Assembly: GCF_000237925.1 (NCBI RefSeq)
Contig: NW_017386041.1
Coordinates: forward strand, 62,001 to 126,000
Reading direction: 5' to 3'
Origin: Schistosoma mansoni
Taxonomy: Eukaryota; Platyhelminthes; Trematoda; Strigeidida; Schistosomatidae
Length of the DNA stretch: 64,000 nt
Shown here piece by piece: positions 1-12,143 of this stretch. Numbering within the stretch: the stretch's first letter is position 1; the number at the start of each line of letters is the position of its first letter. Both the position numbers and the translations under genes were made by a program. The notes beneath the pieces were generated by a model, which saw only the letters and a program-made list of their open reading frames with translations, did no database searches and was not told the origin of the DNA.

Positions 1-3000
1 ATTTTAATTAGCCTCATCACACCATTACCACTTCTAGTAACGATTACTTTCATTTCATCCGTCATTCGTAGCATGGGAAACCCTTGCAGAAACCTAAATT
101 GCTTTAGCCAATTTTCATTAAATCAAGTCGCTAACGTACGTAATATACAAAATATATATTTCTACATGCCTCATAGTTTTCAATAACTAAGTACTTCATA
201 TTTTATCAATAGTTAAAACGGTTCATGACCAACCAGTCATAAACCATCCCACATCCAGCGACTTAACAATCATAAGTTAAATTAGTATTAATCCGCTTTT
301 TTCGACCGCAGAACGAACTCTTCGACGCTACATCTATTAACCAAACAGTAATCAATATACTAAGAGCACTAAATTCTTGTTTCTTACCAACAATACACAA
401 GTACAAATTACCACAATCACACTTAAATCAAGTAAAAAATTCGACAATACTCAATTATTTTGCTCAACACTTCTTCGCGTCTAGTTTGTATTCATTTCCA
501 AACAGTAGAAATGTACGGAATACATTAAATAACAGTTATTTCAACAAGTTGTTGTCACAAGTTATAGCATACTAATAAAATTCTGAAAAAAACAACTACG
601 AAACAACTAGCTACGGCAAACAACCATTAACTGCATCTACTTTCCCATAATCTTATCATTTAGGTAACGTATATACATTCAATGTAAGTAAAATCATTTA
701 GAAAGAATATACTCGAATATAAAGCGGCATTGAATGATAATCATGCAGTACCCTTGTATCTTCTTCAAATATTGCTAACATGGTACTCAGTCGAGTGATT
801 TCACTCACATACCACTCTTGTTCATAGGTCAGTCAACACAAATAGTTTATTCCACAAAACCATATTCAACAAACAATCTAGTAGATCACTACAAGTTTTC
901 ATTGTTACATTTACCCAACTTAATCTATCGCTTGTAAATTAACATGACCATTACTCAATTTGACAAAAGCCTAAGGCTTATTTACTTGGTAAACTCAAAA
1001 ACAAAACATTTGTTACCAGTTTAGTCCAGCTTACACACATAATACATCAATATCTTCAAAAAAAAATCCCTTCAACAATACAGCCTTATCTGTAAACAAT
1101 GAAATGCTAAGAACAATTAAATTAGCTAATACTACGTTCGTCAGTCCGAAAGAAAAACATGCAAACTAAGAATTGAAATAAGTGAGGACACATGACTAAC
1201 CGACAATGAAAATATTGTAATAAACGACTAACATCCATTATTCATCTTAACACCGAGGCAATGGCTCTGTTTTGAGGATTATTCTCCTTCCTTTACTATT
1301 TTCACTTTTCTTAAAGCATAACTACATAAGATCTACGCATCAGTCTACAACAATAACAACACTACCTCAGTTGCAATGTTCTCTTCTACTTGATGGGTGC
1401 AGCCACTTTTCATAAAATACGTCTACATAGTCGAGCGTTTATAGCCTCATCTTATTGTGATATTCTTCTACTAAACGGAAGGAAGGATAATGGGTGAATT
1501 TCCAGTGGTGAAATCAGTTTATTAGATATATAGTTGGAAAACCTCCAGTCTGTTATCACCATGATTGTGAGTGAGTCAGTGAATGAATGCGTCAACGAAC
1601 ATCTATCACCTGCTACTCAATGAACGAATTTTTGACGTCGCGTCATTGTCTTCTGAATATCAGATTTGAATCTACAGTTCGTAAGTGAAGAAATTAGCTC
1701 TGGTTAAGATGCTTTTGCACGAACCATAACAACATTAAATGAAAACGTACATTACTAGTATTATGGCGAAGTTCTTAAATGCCAAAATTACTTTCATACA
1801 AACAACTGCATCTTATACCACCCTACACTAATGCATTGCTAGCATGTAACTCTTAATCCTCCCGTACACATTTTTAAATTTATTAATTATCCTATCGTTG
1901 CTGCGATTTTCATTCGGACCACAAGTTCCACAGCTCAGACTACCTTCAAACCAAATATATTAATTTACCGTCTACATTTCAACACAGATCAAGCACTGTG
2001 GGAAATTTCGCTGTCATCGTGTATCCGAGACCAGTATCCAACATTACAGTGACTATACAAAAACGTCCCATTTTCGTCAAGTCATTTCAAGCACTTTATT
2101 AAACGAACCTATAGAATCGGTGCCCAATCTTGCTGACATAACCATCGCATTGATGGTCGAGGAGTCCATCACAAGCCTACTACTAACAGTCGTTTGAAGA
2201 TGGTAAGCTAAAATTGCATACAATTCTCAGAGATGCTTCACTTATCAGCTCTGGGTTTTTAAGCACTCCAAATGTATTTTTCACGCTCATCAGTGAACTA
2301 AGCACAACAGCATAAGTCTCTCAAGCGAACATTTTCACAAAACTTAAAGGTCCTGAAACCTAGTGATTGGATCCCACTGTCAAAAATTGTACACAATAAC
2401 TACGCATCTCGTTGACACCGAGAGCTATTTCCACCTATCACCAGCTATAATCCTAGTATCGGTCAAACAAAACGTCGGATATAAGTTCGCTAATTCACAA
2501 TTTTTACAAACATTTACGACACTGAAGAGTATTTTGGCAGCTGACTTTCACCTTTCTTACAGAAACTTCGATCGCTATATTACGCCTATTGGCCGCCAAA
2601 TATCCCTTTATCATTCTCAAATAAGCATATGCATATTATGAGCGCTCCGTTAGGCATATATCAACGGATACATTTGCATGGTTGTCAACATCTTTTGCTT
2701 GCATACACCTTGAAAAATCGTATCAACGGGTTATATGAGTAGTAATGGTAATGTGACTGGTTGGTTAAATTAATATACGAAGAAAGTCAGATTCTTATGT
2801 CAGTTTGGTAACACTTTACTTACAAAACTATTTCCGGCATAAGAGCTGCATACTACAATAATGTGATCCATGTTTACAAAACTTGATCTTGAGTAAAAGA
2901 TTTTTAATAACCACCTATGATCACCACCGTTAACAAACGACTGTTGGCATTGAATACTTGCACTTCGAAATAAAAAAGATCATAACTCAATTAGCCCTAC

Positions 3001-3031
3001 CTCATTAGAATAATAGTAGCTATGGCACACT

Positions 3032-3068
<37 letters not shown>

Positions 3069-3640
3069 TGATTATTACCGTGCCTATGATACGATGACGA
3101 TGAGACAAAGTCGGAGAACAAACACTTTATGATATGGTGGTGTGTAGTCAACAATAGGTTCATTGAGTTAGTGCGTTACTGCAAAACTCCAGACAGAATC
3201 TCAAACATAACTCCATTCAGTGACATGGTTAACAATACAGTAGGTGGCGGTACTAATCCTCGGTCGCAAATGTGCTTACAAACAGGGGTTTTATGACTTA
3301 TTTACACCATTAAATTATATTCTCAATTTGAGAAATAATTGGTGTAGTTTCATATTATCTGGAAACATTCACTTGCAGTACGCTGGAGGAAATGTTTGCA
3401 ATGATCTTACAATAAATACATCCAAAATATAGAAATACTAATGGATCGAGAGGATGTACGTTTAAGTTTTGGTATAAACTAGCTTGGTCATTGGGTACAA
3501 TTTGACCCAAATATGAGAAAAAAGACTAGGACTTATTCAAGGGATTGATATATTGGGTCAAATTCTAGTTTCAAATCTCAGAAAATAACTAAGTTACACA
3601 AAGATTTTCAAAAATGCAAGAAGTTACTTTACATAAAAAG
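1..3640. other. AT-rich stretch without recognisable genes
   Basis: I see no coding region with a recognisable domain here. The few open frames (for example around 2363-2641 and 3244-3432) are short, low in complexity and resemble no family I know. The only clear structure is a TA dinucleotide tract at about 3033-3065. It is probably intergenic DNA or UTR/intron sequence downstream of the minus-strand RBM12-like gene. Confidence 0.6.
3033..3066. repeat. (TA)n microsatellite
   Basis: An uninterrupted run of alternating T and A of about 33 bases. Similar tracts lie at about 8040-8059 and 36610-36661. Confidence 0.9.
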
Positions 3641-3685
3641 TTTACGAGTGGTCCTACAATATAAAATAATTAATAATCTTACCTG

Positions 3686-6457
3686 TTACTTCCGGTGATC
3701 GAAATGCAATACCAATGGTCGACCGGCTACTCGATATCCATTTAGTCCTCTAAGTGCCCTATCAGCTTCGTAACTTGTTTTGAAATCAACTAACGCCTCA
3801 CCAACAAACTGTCCTTGAGGGTCACGGCGCAGTCTTATCGAACCCGGAACGAAGTAATAATCCCTCATTATTCCAGCTAGTTGATCAACAGTACATGCGG
3901 GTGGAAGATTTCCGACAAAAACAGTAACAAAGTCAGGAACTGGGCGACGATGTGGAAGAGGAACAGGTTGTCTCGGAGCAGATGAAATATCTGATTGGTG
4001 TGGTGGGATAGAATGTAAATTATCCACAGGTGGGCGGAACCTACGGAAGGAGTCGTGATGGTCATCAAAAGGGGCAGGTGCGGAGGGACGGTCATAGTAA
4101 GAGTCATCGTACTTCGCTCTGCCTACACTTGGGGGACGGCTCTCGAATGGATTCGAAGGTGAAGGACGCTGGCGCTGGTCCCAATGGATGCGGGATTCCC
4201 GTGGATCTCTGTCACGAGATCTCACAGGTCTGTCAAAGTTAAGTTGTTCATCTTTTGAATCGGCGCCCAAACGGTTCAGCATTTCCTCTCGAGAAATGGC
4301 TTCTATATGAAGAGATGGGTGTGACTGTTTTGCCTTAGAACCTTCAGTCGATACTTCATTTACAGCACGACGACAGTTGTTTTCACTAATGAAATCAATG
4401 AAAGCAATATTGGCATCAGGAGCCAGTCGTACCGCATCTCCAGGAATTAGGATGGATGGAAACAGATTCAGAACTTCAGAATCTTTTACTGTACGAGAAA
4501 ATCCGCTGACACAAGCACATGTCAAAAAGCCACCAGGTGGTTTAGTAGGCTCCGTATCAACATCACGAGGAACAGGTGGTTTGATAGACTCTTTAATGCT
4601 TTCGGATTTACTACCGATCGCTAAGGCTGAATAAGCACTGACTTGCAACTTTGATATTGGTGTTAAGCGTACTGATGGAAGTCCCGCATCTGGTCGAAAT
4701 GGCCGTGGTTTCGCAGAGAGAAGGATTTTGATATCCTCTGCAGAAGGGAGAGTAACTAGTGCCCTAGTCAAGTTGGTACCGCGTGGTGCAGACTTATCAT
4801 TTGGAGGGAATCGAGCCAGTACAACATTTTCACAAGTTAGACCAGGAGCACCCAAAAACCGAACTACTTCTGTCTTGGTGGTATCAGATGGAAGCTCAGC
4901 TAGCTCAAGGCAACCATCGTTGTAATGAGGAGGGTAGGATTGATCAGGTGGTGGAAGTTTTTTGGCAACTTCTGGGGGGCATTTAGAAGTGAAGTTTGTA
5001 TCACTAACACTGTAAAATTCACTCAGAGTAGATTTGATTACTTTTATCACGTCTCCTTTGTGGGGACGATTATTAAAACTGAGTGCTCGCTCGTACGAAT
5101 CACGAGTTGTCATCATTATAAACACATACCCAGTGGGACGTTGTAGCAAATCTTCTTCAACCCGGATACCCCATTTTGGAACAACTTGGACCCCACGTAA
5201 AACTTCGAAAACGGTCTTTATCCCAGCTTCTGGGGCGGGCAAACAAACTCTCAGTACGTAATCAGTTTCTCCAGGCACTATGTCAGATGGGCGAGTATAT
5301 GATGAAGGTTGTGGTCGACGTTTCCGTGGGTACTCTTCGAAGTCTGAAGTCTGGTGCTGAAATGGACGCTTTGGTCCTGAAATGGGTGCATTATCGTTGA
5401 GCCACGGGGGTCTAACAGAAAAATCGCGTTCCTCTTGCAACCTAGAATTGGTGCATGCAGTTTCACGATCAAGAGGATGACCCGGGCCACTTCTAAATTC
5501 TGATGGAAACGGGTGGGTATTTCCATGTCCAAATTCACGTGATTGAATATCATGTGGAGGGAACCGATCGTTGAATACTCTAGGAGATTGTGCGCGGTAC
5601 TTGTCATAATCTGCCGTCATACCATCCGAAACGTGTAGTGCAGGATAGTGATCGGCATAAGAATCCCTTGGACTATTTTTGACTTCATTGTCCTTGCCCC
5701 TCGAGACGAAATTATCTTCAGATGCGATTGATGGCGGGTGCCTATTATAATCATAATCATCGCGATAAGATCTATGCCCCAAGTCACTACGGTTATTCAA
5801 GTATGTGTCTCTTGGACCATAGTCGTTAGTTGGTGGGAAGTCTCGTATTTCATCATACCTTGAATGCATGTTAGGTTGGTTGTTGTAACTGTAATCTCGA
5901 TCCTGATTAAAGTGAGGTCTATCTGGAGGTAAATTTTCAGGGTATTTATCCGGGTTATTACGCGCAGCTGATTCAATTTGTCCCCGAGGCGGATCCAGGG
6001 TTACACCTTTGCTATAAGTGTAAGGATACTGCTTAGAAGAGTCATCAAATGATTCACGAGTGGCTCCATTACGGTATGATGGGAAGGAACTGGGTAATGT
6101 AGGAGCTGTTACATCTAGTGCATGCATAGTTTCAGTCTTTTGAGAGATAGGTTGAGATAAAACAGGATTTCCTCCGCTGGAAAATAAAGCTGAGGTTTTT
6201 GCAGATTCGATTATTGACTGCATTTCGGCTTTACTGCTCAGAAACAGGCGAACAGATGCCCCATTGATCGTTTGTCGATCAAGCAGCATAGCTTTTCTTG
6301 CATCTTCGTCTGTAGCGAAAGCAATAAATGCGTCACCTTCCGTGCCCCCGACGATGTGCACACCCCCTTCAGGAATAGATAACCCGCTGAAAAAGCGTCG
6401 AATATTTGAGGCGTTTGCTGAAATTGGTAGGTTTTGTAGTCGAATGATGACAGACAT
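3686..6457 (-). CDS. RBM12: RBM12-like RNA-binding protein with several RRM domains
   Basis: The frame encodes 923 residues, close to the length of vertebrate RBM12. Seen in the sequence: an N-terminal RRM (about residues 3-86) opening MSVIIRLQNLPI and containing the family-typical FFSGL, GGVHIVGG and FATDEDAR stretches. A long disordered segment follows (about 110-390), rich in Arg, Asp, Pro and Tyr. Three diverged RRM-like segments come next (about 395-490, 510-600 and 645-735). A second low-complexity Arg/Pro-rich linker leads to a good C-terminal RRM (about 840-920) with VFVGNLPP and GEALVDF. Known of the family: nuclear RNA-binding proteins of the hnRNP F/H-related quasi-RRM group. I infer a role in RNA processing. 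The start is supported because the first Met begins the RRM and an acceptor-like TTGCAG lies nine bases upstream. The stop is followed at once by a donor-like CAG/GTAAGA. The coding region therefore looks like one exon with introns in both UTRs. Confidence 0.9.
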   Translation of the reverse strand: MSVIIRLQNLPISANASNIRRFFSGLSIPEGGVHIVGGTEGDAFIAFATDEDARKAMLLDRQTINGASVRLFLSSKAEMQSIIESAKTSALFSSGGNPVLSQPISQKTETMHALDVTAPTLPSSFPSYRNGATRESFDDSSKQYPYTYSKGVTLDPPRGQIESAARNNPDKYPENLPPDRPHFNQDRDYSYNNQPNMHSRYDEIRDFPPTNDYGPRDTYLNNRSDLGHRSYRDDYDYNRHPPSIASEDNFVSRGKDNEVKNSPRDSYADHYPALHVSDGMTADYDKYRAQSPRVFNDRFPPHDIQSREFGHGNTHPFPSEFRSGPGHPLDRETACTNSRLQEERDFSVRPPWLNDNAPISGPKRPFQHQTSDFEEYPRKRRPQPSSYTRPSDIVPGETDYVLRVCLPAPEAGIKTVFEVLRGVQVVPKWGIRVEEDLLQRPTGYVFIMMTTRDSYERALSFNNRPHKGDVIKVIKSTLSEFYSVSDTNFTSKCPPEVAKKLPPPDQSYPPHYNDGCLELAELPSDTTKTEVVRFLGAPGLTCENVVLARFPPNDKSAPRGTNLTRALVTLPSAEDIKILLSAKPRPFRPDAGLPSVRLTPISKLQVSAYSALAIGSKSESIKESIKPPVPRDVDTEPTKPPGGFLTCACVSGFSRTVKDSEVLNLFPSILIPGDAVRLAPDANIAFIDFISENNCRRAVNEVSTEGSKAKQSHPSLHIEAISREEMLNRLGADSKDEQLNFDRPVRSRDRDPRESRIHWDQRQRPSPSNPFESRPPSVGRAKYDDSYYDRPSAPAPFDDHHDSFRRFRPPVDNLHSIPPHQSDISSAPRQPVPLPHRRPVPDFVTVFVGNLPPACTVDQLAGIMRDYYFVPGSIRLRRDPQGQFVGEALVDFKTSYEADRALRGLNGYRVAGRPLVLHFDHRK

Positions 6458-6466
6458 CCTTTATTC

Positions 6467-6480
6467 TGCAACAAGAGTAA
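6467..6480 (-). promoter_or_regulatory. Probable 3' splice site of a 5'UTR intron
   Basis: On the minus strand, CTCTTGTTGCAG (pyrimidine-rich, ending in AG) stands nine bases before the ATG of the RBM12-like gene. The first UTR exon would lie at higher coordinates and I could not place it. Confidence 0.55.
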
Positions 6481-6599
6481 GTAAAAATGTATCACTGGAA
6501 GCCAGAGATTTTCAGAATAAAAAATTAGACAATAATGGATTAATGTTTAATATGACTCGTCCTTTACCATACCTCTATATGAACAATAGGTATAGATAA

Positions 6600-7730
6600 A
6601 AAGGCGAAGCAGTCCTTGAACTTTTTACTGGTAAACGGCCTCTTTATTTGATTTTCAAGGAATTAAAAACCCATGCCTTTCTTATTCGACATGTTTTTTC
6701 ACAAGCTGGCTGTTATTAGTTTCGATTAAACATAAATTTCGAAATTTCAACTTTCGAGAAATCATACCTTGATCAACGTATAAACGAATGGACGGCTACA
6801 AAAACATTTATTTTCAGATAGAAACAAGAACGATTACCATAGCTTTACTCAACCCAGATCACGCAGTTGCGGCGGGTGAGTAACCCGAATAGACGCATGC
6901 AGCTGGGTGGATCCCTAAATTTTGTTGAGGACTAACTTGATTTACACATTCGACTATGAATGCCAAAATACATGATGCAGTAAGACTATGACGAGCGGTT
7001 ACTGATAACAAACTATGCTAGTCTAACCGGTTGGTTCGAGAACTACTCACGAGCCTTCTGAAACTCAGTTCTTAGTGAAAATCGGATGAAGGCCTAGCAT
7101 CACGTATACAGGGACGTTACATAAATTGAAGTTAGTTCTCTCAGAGACAGTGACAGATTGTCAGTTGAAAGCATCCCAGAAAAACAAATACATAACCTAT
7201 ACTGAGTTCTAAAATGTTTTGCTTTAAGGTCAACACATAATATGAAGGTACATCACTTGATCATCTGCAAACGCTTCATGAAAACTGGCCAATTATGATA
7301 CGATATCCCCATTATCCCAGAACTTGAAGTATACTTCATAAATGAAATTAAGATCAAGAAAATACGACTGCAAAACATTAATGAATACTCAAGAATGGAA
7401 CTTGTTAGAGACTATACCAAGCATCCAAAACTGAGTTAATCGGCACTGTATAGTACTGTACTGCAGGTTGCGGAATTGAATACAAATGACAAAACACGGA
7501 GTATCTAGAGGGGCAGCGCAGTGGTTATAACTCAACTTACAACCACTTCAGTTTGGCATCTAAACAGGGTCACTAGTTCATAAAGAATGACTTAATGGGT
7601 ATAGAGCAGCCGGTTAGTTCGAGTAATTACCAAATACTTTAAGGAAGGAATCAACACTAAACCAAATGTTGAATTATGATAGATATACAAAATTGTTATC
7701 AAGTCTGTGATTTGATTTTTGGAATTTCCG
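6600..7730. other. Stretch without recognisable genes
   Basis: Upstream of the RBM12-like gene in its own direction. No conserved open frame was seen. The promoter and first non-coding exon of that gene may be here, but no TATA box or initiator could be assigned. Confidence 0.5.
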
Positions 7731-7733
7731 TTG

Positions 7734-8050
7734 AGCGGTGGACATTGAGGGTTCACATAAAGTTAGAGAACCCTGATTCACAATCAATGGTACACATAGT
7801 TTACAGAGTCCTTGGGGGATAAAAGTATGAGCCTATTGTTGGTCACCGGAAACCATGAGACTGCATCTTTCCAAGTTGTTCTACTGCCTTGTGGATTAAA
7901 ACCTTAGGTCAAAAGCCCGGGGAGTGCCCCCCTAAGGAAACAACCTGCTTCGATTAGGACACTCAGGCAGTATAACAGCCTTCACACAAACCAATGATAA
8001 CTGTGGCGCACATGTATTTTTTGCCCTCGTACCAATGTTAATATATATAT
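7734..8050 (+). repeat. 5'-truncated copy of the ~520-bp interspersed repeat
   Basis: Diverged copy of the repeat that is common between 41.9 and 63.6 kb. It is recognised by the blocks 'ttggtcaccgg', 'ctgccttgtggat', 'cctgcttcg' and 'gtggcgcaca' in the same order, ending near 'accaatgtta' and a TA tract. It is older than the copies at 43.8-63.6 kb, judged by its many mismatches. Confidence 0.7.
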
Positions 8051-8465
8051 ATATATATACCCGCTTAAAGGGCTGGACTTCAAAGGCATTTGACCTCCCG
8101 ATTGAAAGTAAACTGTACCATGTGAAATCCAAATACGGGAATTGAAATAAATTATTAGCCGAATCGTGGCCACTGGATAGTGTGTTTTATGAAAGAAAAT
8201 AAATGAAGTGGACTTTAATAACCCGAGGCAATTATGAAATCGAGACCGCAGTAGTGCTTGCTTTTACTGATGCAGTGAAGATTAAGACCTTTAAAGGAAA
8301 GTACTACATCTAAAGTGAGACTAAAGGTTTACTAGCCTTAATACAAATCGATCACGAATAAATGCATCGGCACAATCCGCATCACTCAGAAGTACGAAAA
8401 CCAACTAGTGCAAACTGAAATGAAGAAGTCGAAACGATTATTCTCATGTCTATTACAAAACCGAA

Positions 8466-9045
8466 ATGAACCCATGGATCCACAATTTAGCAACGAAAGG
8501 AAGTGCATCGCGAATGATAGAAAATAATGTCAAAGCAAAAGCCATAGCTGATTATTTTGAGACGACCTTCACACATGCTCCTACTTTCAACTTAGGATTA
8601 GCCCCACAAGCAACGCCACCAAAAAAGGCGATTTATTACGGGCACCAACAGAGGATACAAGACAAGATTATGACAACACATCAAACTAAAGGTCTTTTAG
8701 CCTCACTATGGTTAAGAATAATTAAGAGGACTATTATGACGTTCACGAAAACCATTATGTTAAATATTGAACGTGATTCCCGGGCTGATTATCGCGCACA
8801 TCGAACTCACTGATAATGAAAAATTAATGAATGTTGTTCGTGTCGACTTCAGCTGAGCATTCGACAGAGTATCACGTAGTATGTTTCTACTGAAGCCGAA
8901 AGATTTGAAATTTCTGGATCAAAAACAGATTCTAAATGCTTCTTGAGGGAATTGAAACTTCGTAAAGTGCCGCGAGTCATTTTTGATTCCTTGGTTTTCT
9001 AACTCAATATGAATGCATACTTAAATATTCGTCTATGCTGCTTTA
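8466..9045 (+). mobile_element. CR1-like LINE fragment (reverse transcriptase region)
   Basis: The translated frame before 8813 contains a stretch like the region in front of the reverse transcriptase of CR1-type LINEs (KAKAIADYFETTF). Just downstream, in another frame, comes VDFS-AFDRVS, the first catalytic motif of the reverse transcriptase, with a stop codon inside. The copy is shifted and stopped, so it is dead. It shares about 40 near-identical bases with a second fragment at about 13335-13500, so both belong to one family. Confidence 0.6.
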
Positions 9046-9287
9046 CACATATAAACTAAAAATCTAGAAAGTGGCGGAAGATGCCGAGGTGGGCACTCTA
9101 GACCGGCCTAGACGCTCTTATAAGTAATTCCAAATTGTAGTCAACGTTTATCAGTATTATTAAGTGCGTCTACAAACACATAGGTCATGTTTGTGTCGGT
9201 GTGAAGAGTCAGCGCCTTTAGTCCTGAATCATAGCTGAGTTACTGCCTAAAATTACGGCTCACTAGTGACCAAAGTTAAAAGGTTCG

Positions 9288-9603
9288 TGTTAGTGGGATA
9301 TAGATTGGATTAAGCATGTTTTATGCATGATGGTGTTGCTGCGCGCTGATTGGTTAATTTTTAAACCGATCAGCCCGGGCATATTATTGTAGAAAAATCT
9401 ATAAGCTTCTTATGTATATACTATAAATATATGAACATTATCTAAACTATTGATTGCTGTTCACATACCATTATTATTTTGAATACAATCTAATTCCTGC
9501 TCAACGTGTTCTGATTTTGGGGTCTTGTCGAGTGTCATCGTATAAGAATACTAAGCAATAGGAATAGCTGGGTCGTTTATATAAGCAAAAAACAATTATA
9601 ACA
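9288..9603 (+). repeat. 5' long terminal repeat
   Basis: Begins TGTTAGTGGG and ends TATAACA, and matches 11823-12138 almost base for base. It contains a TATA-like 'actataaatatatg' at about 9420 that could be the promoter. It is preceded by GTTCG, the left target duplication. Confidence 0.93.
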
Positions 9604-11822
9604 GTGGCGACGAGGAAAAAGGAAAATTCGTTCAAAATGCCTATATCAGATGACCAGCTCAGCCGAATACTACAACAACAGCAAGCACAACTTGATGCAC
9701 AAATGCGGTTGTTGGAGACTATGATGCAACAGTTTAGCATCCAAAACTCGAGTACACATGCTGTTTCAAGTACTTCTTGTGATGCAGTTGCTAGCAGCAT
9801 CCCAGAATTCATATATGATCCCGAAAGTGGAAATACTTTTCTCACGTGGTTCAAGCGTTGGGAAGATACATTTAGAATAGAATTCTGTCAACAAGATGAC
9901 GCATGAAAGACTCGGTTGTTGATGCGTAAGTTGGGAAGCAATGAGCATGCACATTATGCTGATCATATATTGCCAAAGTTACCTCGAGAGCTCAGTTTCG
10001 AGGAGACAGTAACGCAGTTGTCAGAGATATTCGGCGAATCTTCCTCATTGTTTAGTATTCGATATCAGTGTCTGAATTTGGTGAAACGTGAAGCCGATGA
10101 ATATGGTGCCCTAGCAGATGTCGTCAACAGAGAGTGTGAACGGTTCAAGTTACGCTCGTTGACAGAAGATCAATTTAAATGCCTTGTATTCATCAAAGCT
10201 CTGCAGTCACCACAAGATTCTGAAATTAGAACCAGACTTCTGACTCGTTTGGATCAAGACCCAAACGTCACACTCAAGACATTGACAGATGAGTATAAAC
10301 GACTACAAAACATCAGACACGACAATCAGTTAATTGAAAAGGTAAATTCTAATTTAACCTGCAGTAGTGTAAATGCTATGACTAGGTTAAAAAGTCAGAA
10401 ACCGAAAACAAGTGGTAGCAAACCAACGATTGCATGTTGGTTATGTGGTGATTGGCATTATGTACGGTTCTGTCCATTTAAGAAGCATAAATGTCAGGTG
10501 TGCAACAGACGTGGACATAAAGAAGGCCATTGTCCGCCGAATCGTACGTCCCAGCCCAAGAAGAAGTATAAACGTCCTCCACGTGTGGTGAAATCAGCTG
10601 AATCTAAACCACTTTCTCTGGTAGCAGCCTTTCAAACAGACTATGACATTCGGAGAAAGTATGTTACGATCCAGATTAATGGTATAGCGGTTCGTCTCCA
10701 AATTGACACAGTATCCGATATCACCCTAGTGTCTAGAGAAACGTTTAACCTGCTTGGGAAACCGCCAATGAAGCCATCCAAGAAAACGGCTAAAAACGTA
10801 TATGGAGGTGTACTGAAACTAGTTGGTGAATTACAATGTGAATTTTCCTTCAATGGAAATAGCTGTAAAGGAGCATGCTATCTGACAGAACGACCAAACC
10901 TTGATCTACTTGGTCTAGATATGTTAGGAAAGCTTGGGTTAATGGATATACCCATCAACAGCGTTTGTAACGTGTCGTGTCCATCATTAGACACCACTTT
11001 ATATGCAAAAAAGACAGGTAAAAAGGTTCCAGAAATACGGAGTGTAGCAGTAGCGGCAATTCGAAACACTCCAGTGTCGTCAGGTGAAGTCAGAAAAGAC
11101 TTTTCAGCATTTTGTCAGCAGAACGGAATCAGGCACATTAGAACACCTCCATTCCATCCGCAATCGAATGGCCAGCTAGAACGTTTTGTTGGTACGTTCA
11201 AAAATGCTCTAAAAAAATCAAGAGGGGAGGGGGACACCGATGAGATCTTAGAGAGGTTCTTGTTTATCTACCGTTCGACACCGAACCCTCAGACAACAAA
11301 TGGAGTCTCCCCAGCGGAAGCGTTACTTGGCAGAAAAATACGTACACATTTCGATGTTATTCGTCCGACTCCAGCTCTTAAGCCGCAAAGAAACGTGATG
11401 ATGGAGAAACAGTACAATAGTCATCATGGGGCACAAAGACGATTGTTCAGTGTGGGTCAAAAGGTACTTGCTATGGACTATCGAGGAAAACATCCTACAT
11501 GGATAGCCGGTCGGATCGTGCAAAAGAAAGGAAATGTGGTTTACGAGGTGTCCGTTGGTTCAGAAATCTGGGTGCGTCATGCTAACCAACTGAAATCAAC
11601 CTCGATTTCCAACAACGAAACGCAGCATAGATTACCTCTTGGTGTTCTGCTAGACACCCTTGAGATCAAAACACCTGAAACAGACAGGACAGTCAAGGTG
11701 CAAACGAAGGATGATACAACGTCCTTATTACCTAGAAGGTGTACTAACCGAAAGCATAAACTAGTAAAGCGGTTGCAGTTGGACCCAAACACCAGATCCT
11801 ACGAATCTGCTCAAGGGGGAGG

Positions 11823-12138
11823 TGTTAGTGAGATATAGATTGGATTAAGCATGTTTTATGCATGATGGTGTTGCTGCGCGCTGATTGGTTAATTTTTAAA
11901 CCGATCAGCCCGGGCATATTATTGTAGAAAAATCTATAAGCTTCTTATGTATATACTATAAATATATGAACATTATCTAAACTATTGATTGCTGTTCACA
12001 TACCATTATTATTTTGAATACAATCTAATTCCTGCTCAACGTGTTCTGATTTTGGGGTCTTGTCGAGTGTCATCGTATAAGAATACTAAGCAATAGGAAT
12101 AGTTGGGTCGTTTATATAAGCAAAACACAATTATAACA
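11823..12138 (+). repeat. 3' long terminal repeat
   Basis: Same 316-bp sequence as 9288-9603 with about three differences. It is followed by GTTCG, the right target duplication. Confidence 0.93.
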
Positions 12139-12143
12139 GTTCG

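Larger units (their letters stand above)
9288..12138 (+). mobile_element. Compact LTR retrotransposon (Ty3/Gypsy type), incomplete
   Basis: The element has two LTRs of 316 bp that begin TG and end CA and are flanked by the 5-bp target duplication GTTCG (9283-9287 and 12139-12143). Right after the 5' LTR stands TGGCGACGAGG, a primer-binding-type leader. Parts seen in order: a gag-like region from about 9637 with a coiled, Gln-rich start; two zinc knuckles at about 10432-10540; a retropepsin-like domain at about 10660-10900; and the C-terminal part of an integrase at about 11090-11590. The set of parts is incomplete, so it is a broken copy of a few breaks. The LTRs differ at only about three positions (about 1%), which indicates a recent insertion. 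Family by protein likeness: Ty3/Gypsy; no closer name is claimed. Confidence 0.9.

Noticed and set aside
1-2700. Coding genes in the left end of the window
   Set aside because: Only short frames without domains or convincing splice-linked continuations were seen.
5278-5607. Overlapping minus-strand 109-codon frame inside the RBM12-like gene
   Set aside because: It is a shadow of the long coding frame, with no domain of its own.
7500-7660. tRNA-like 'gcagcgcagtggttataact' as a SINE
   Set aside because: No B box at the right distance and no hammerhead half or tail follows.
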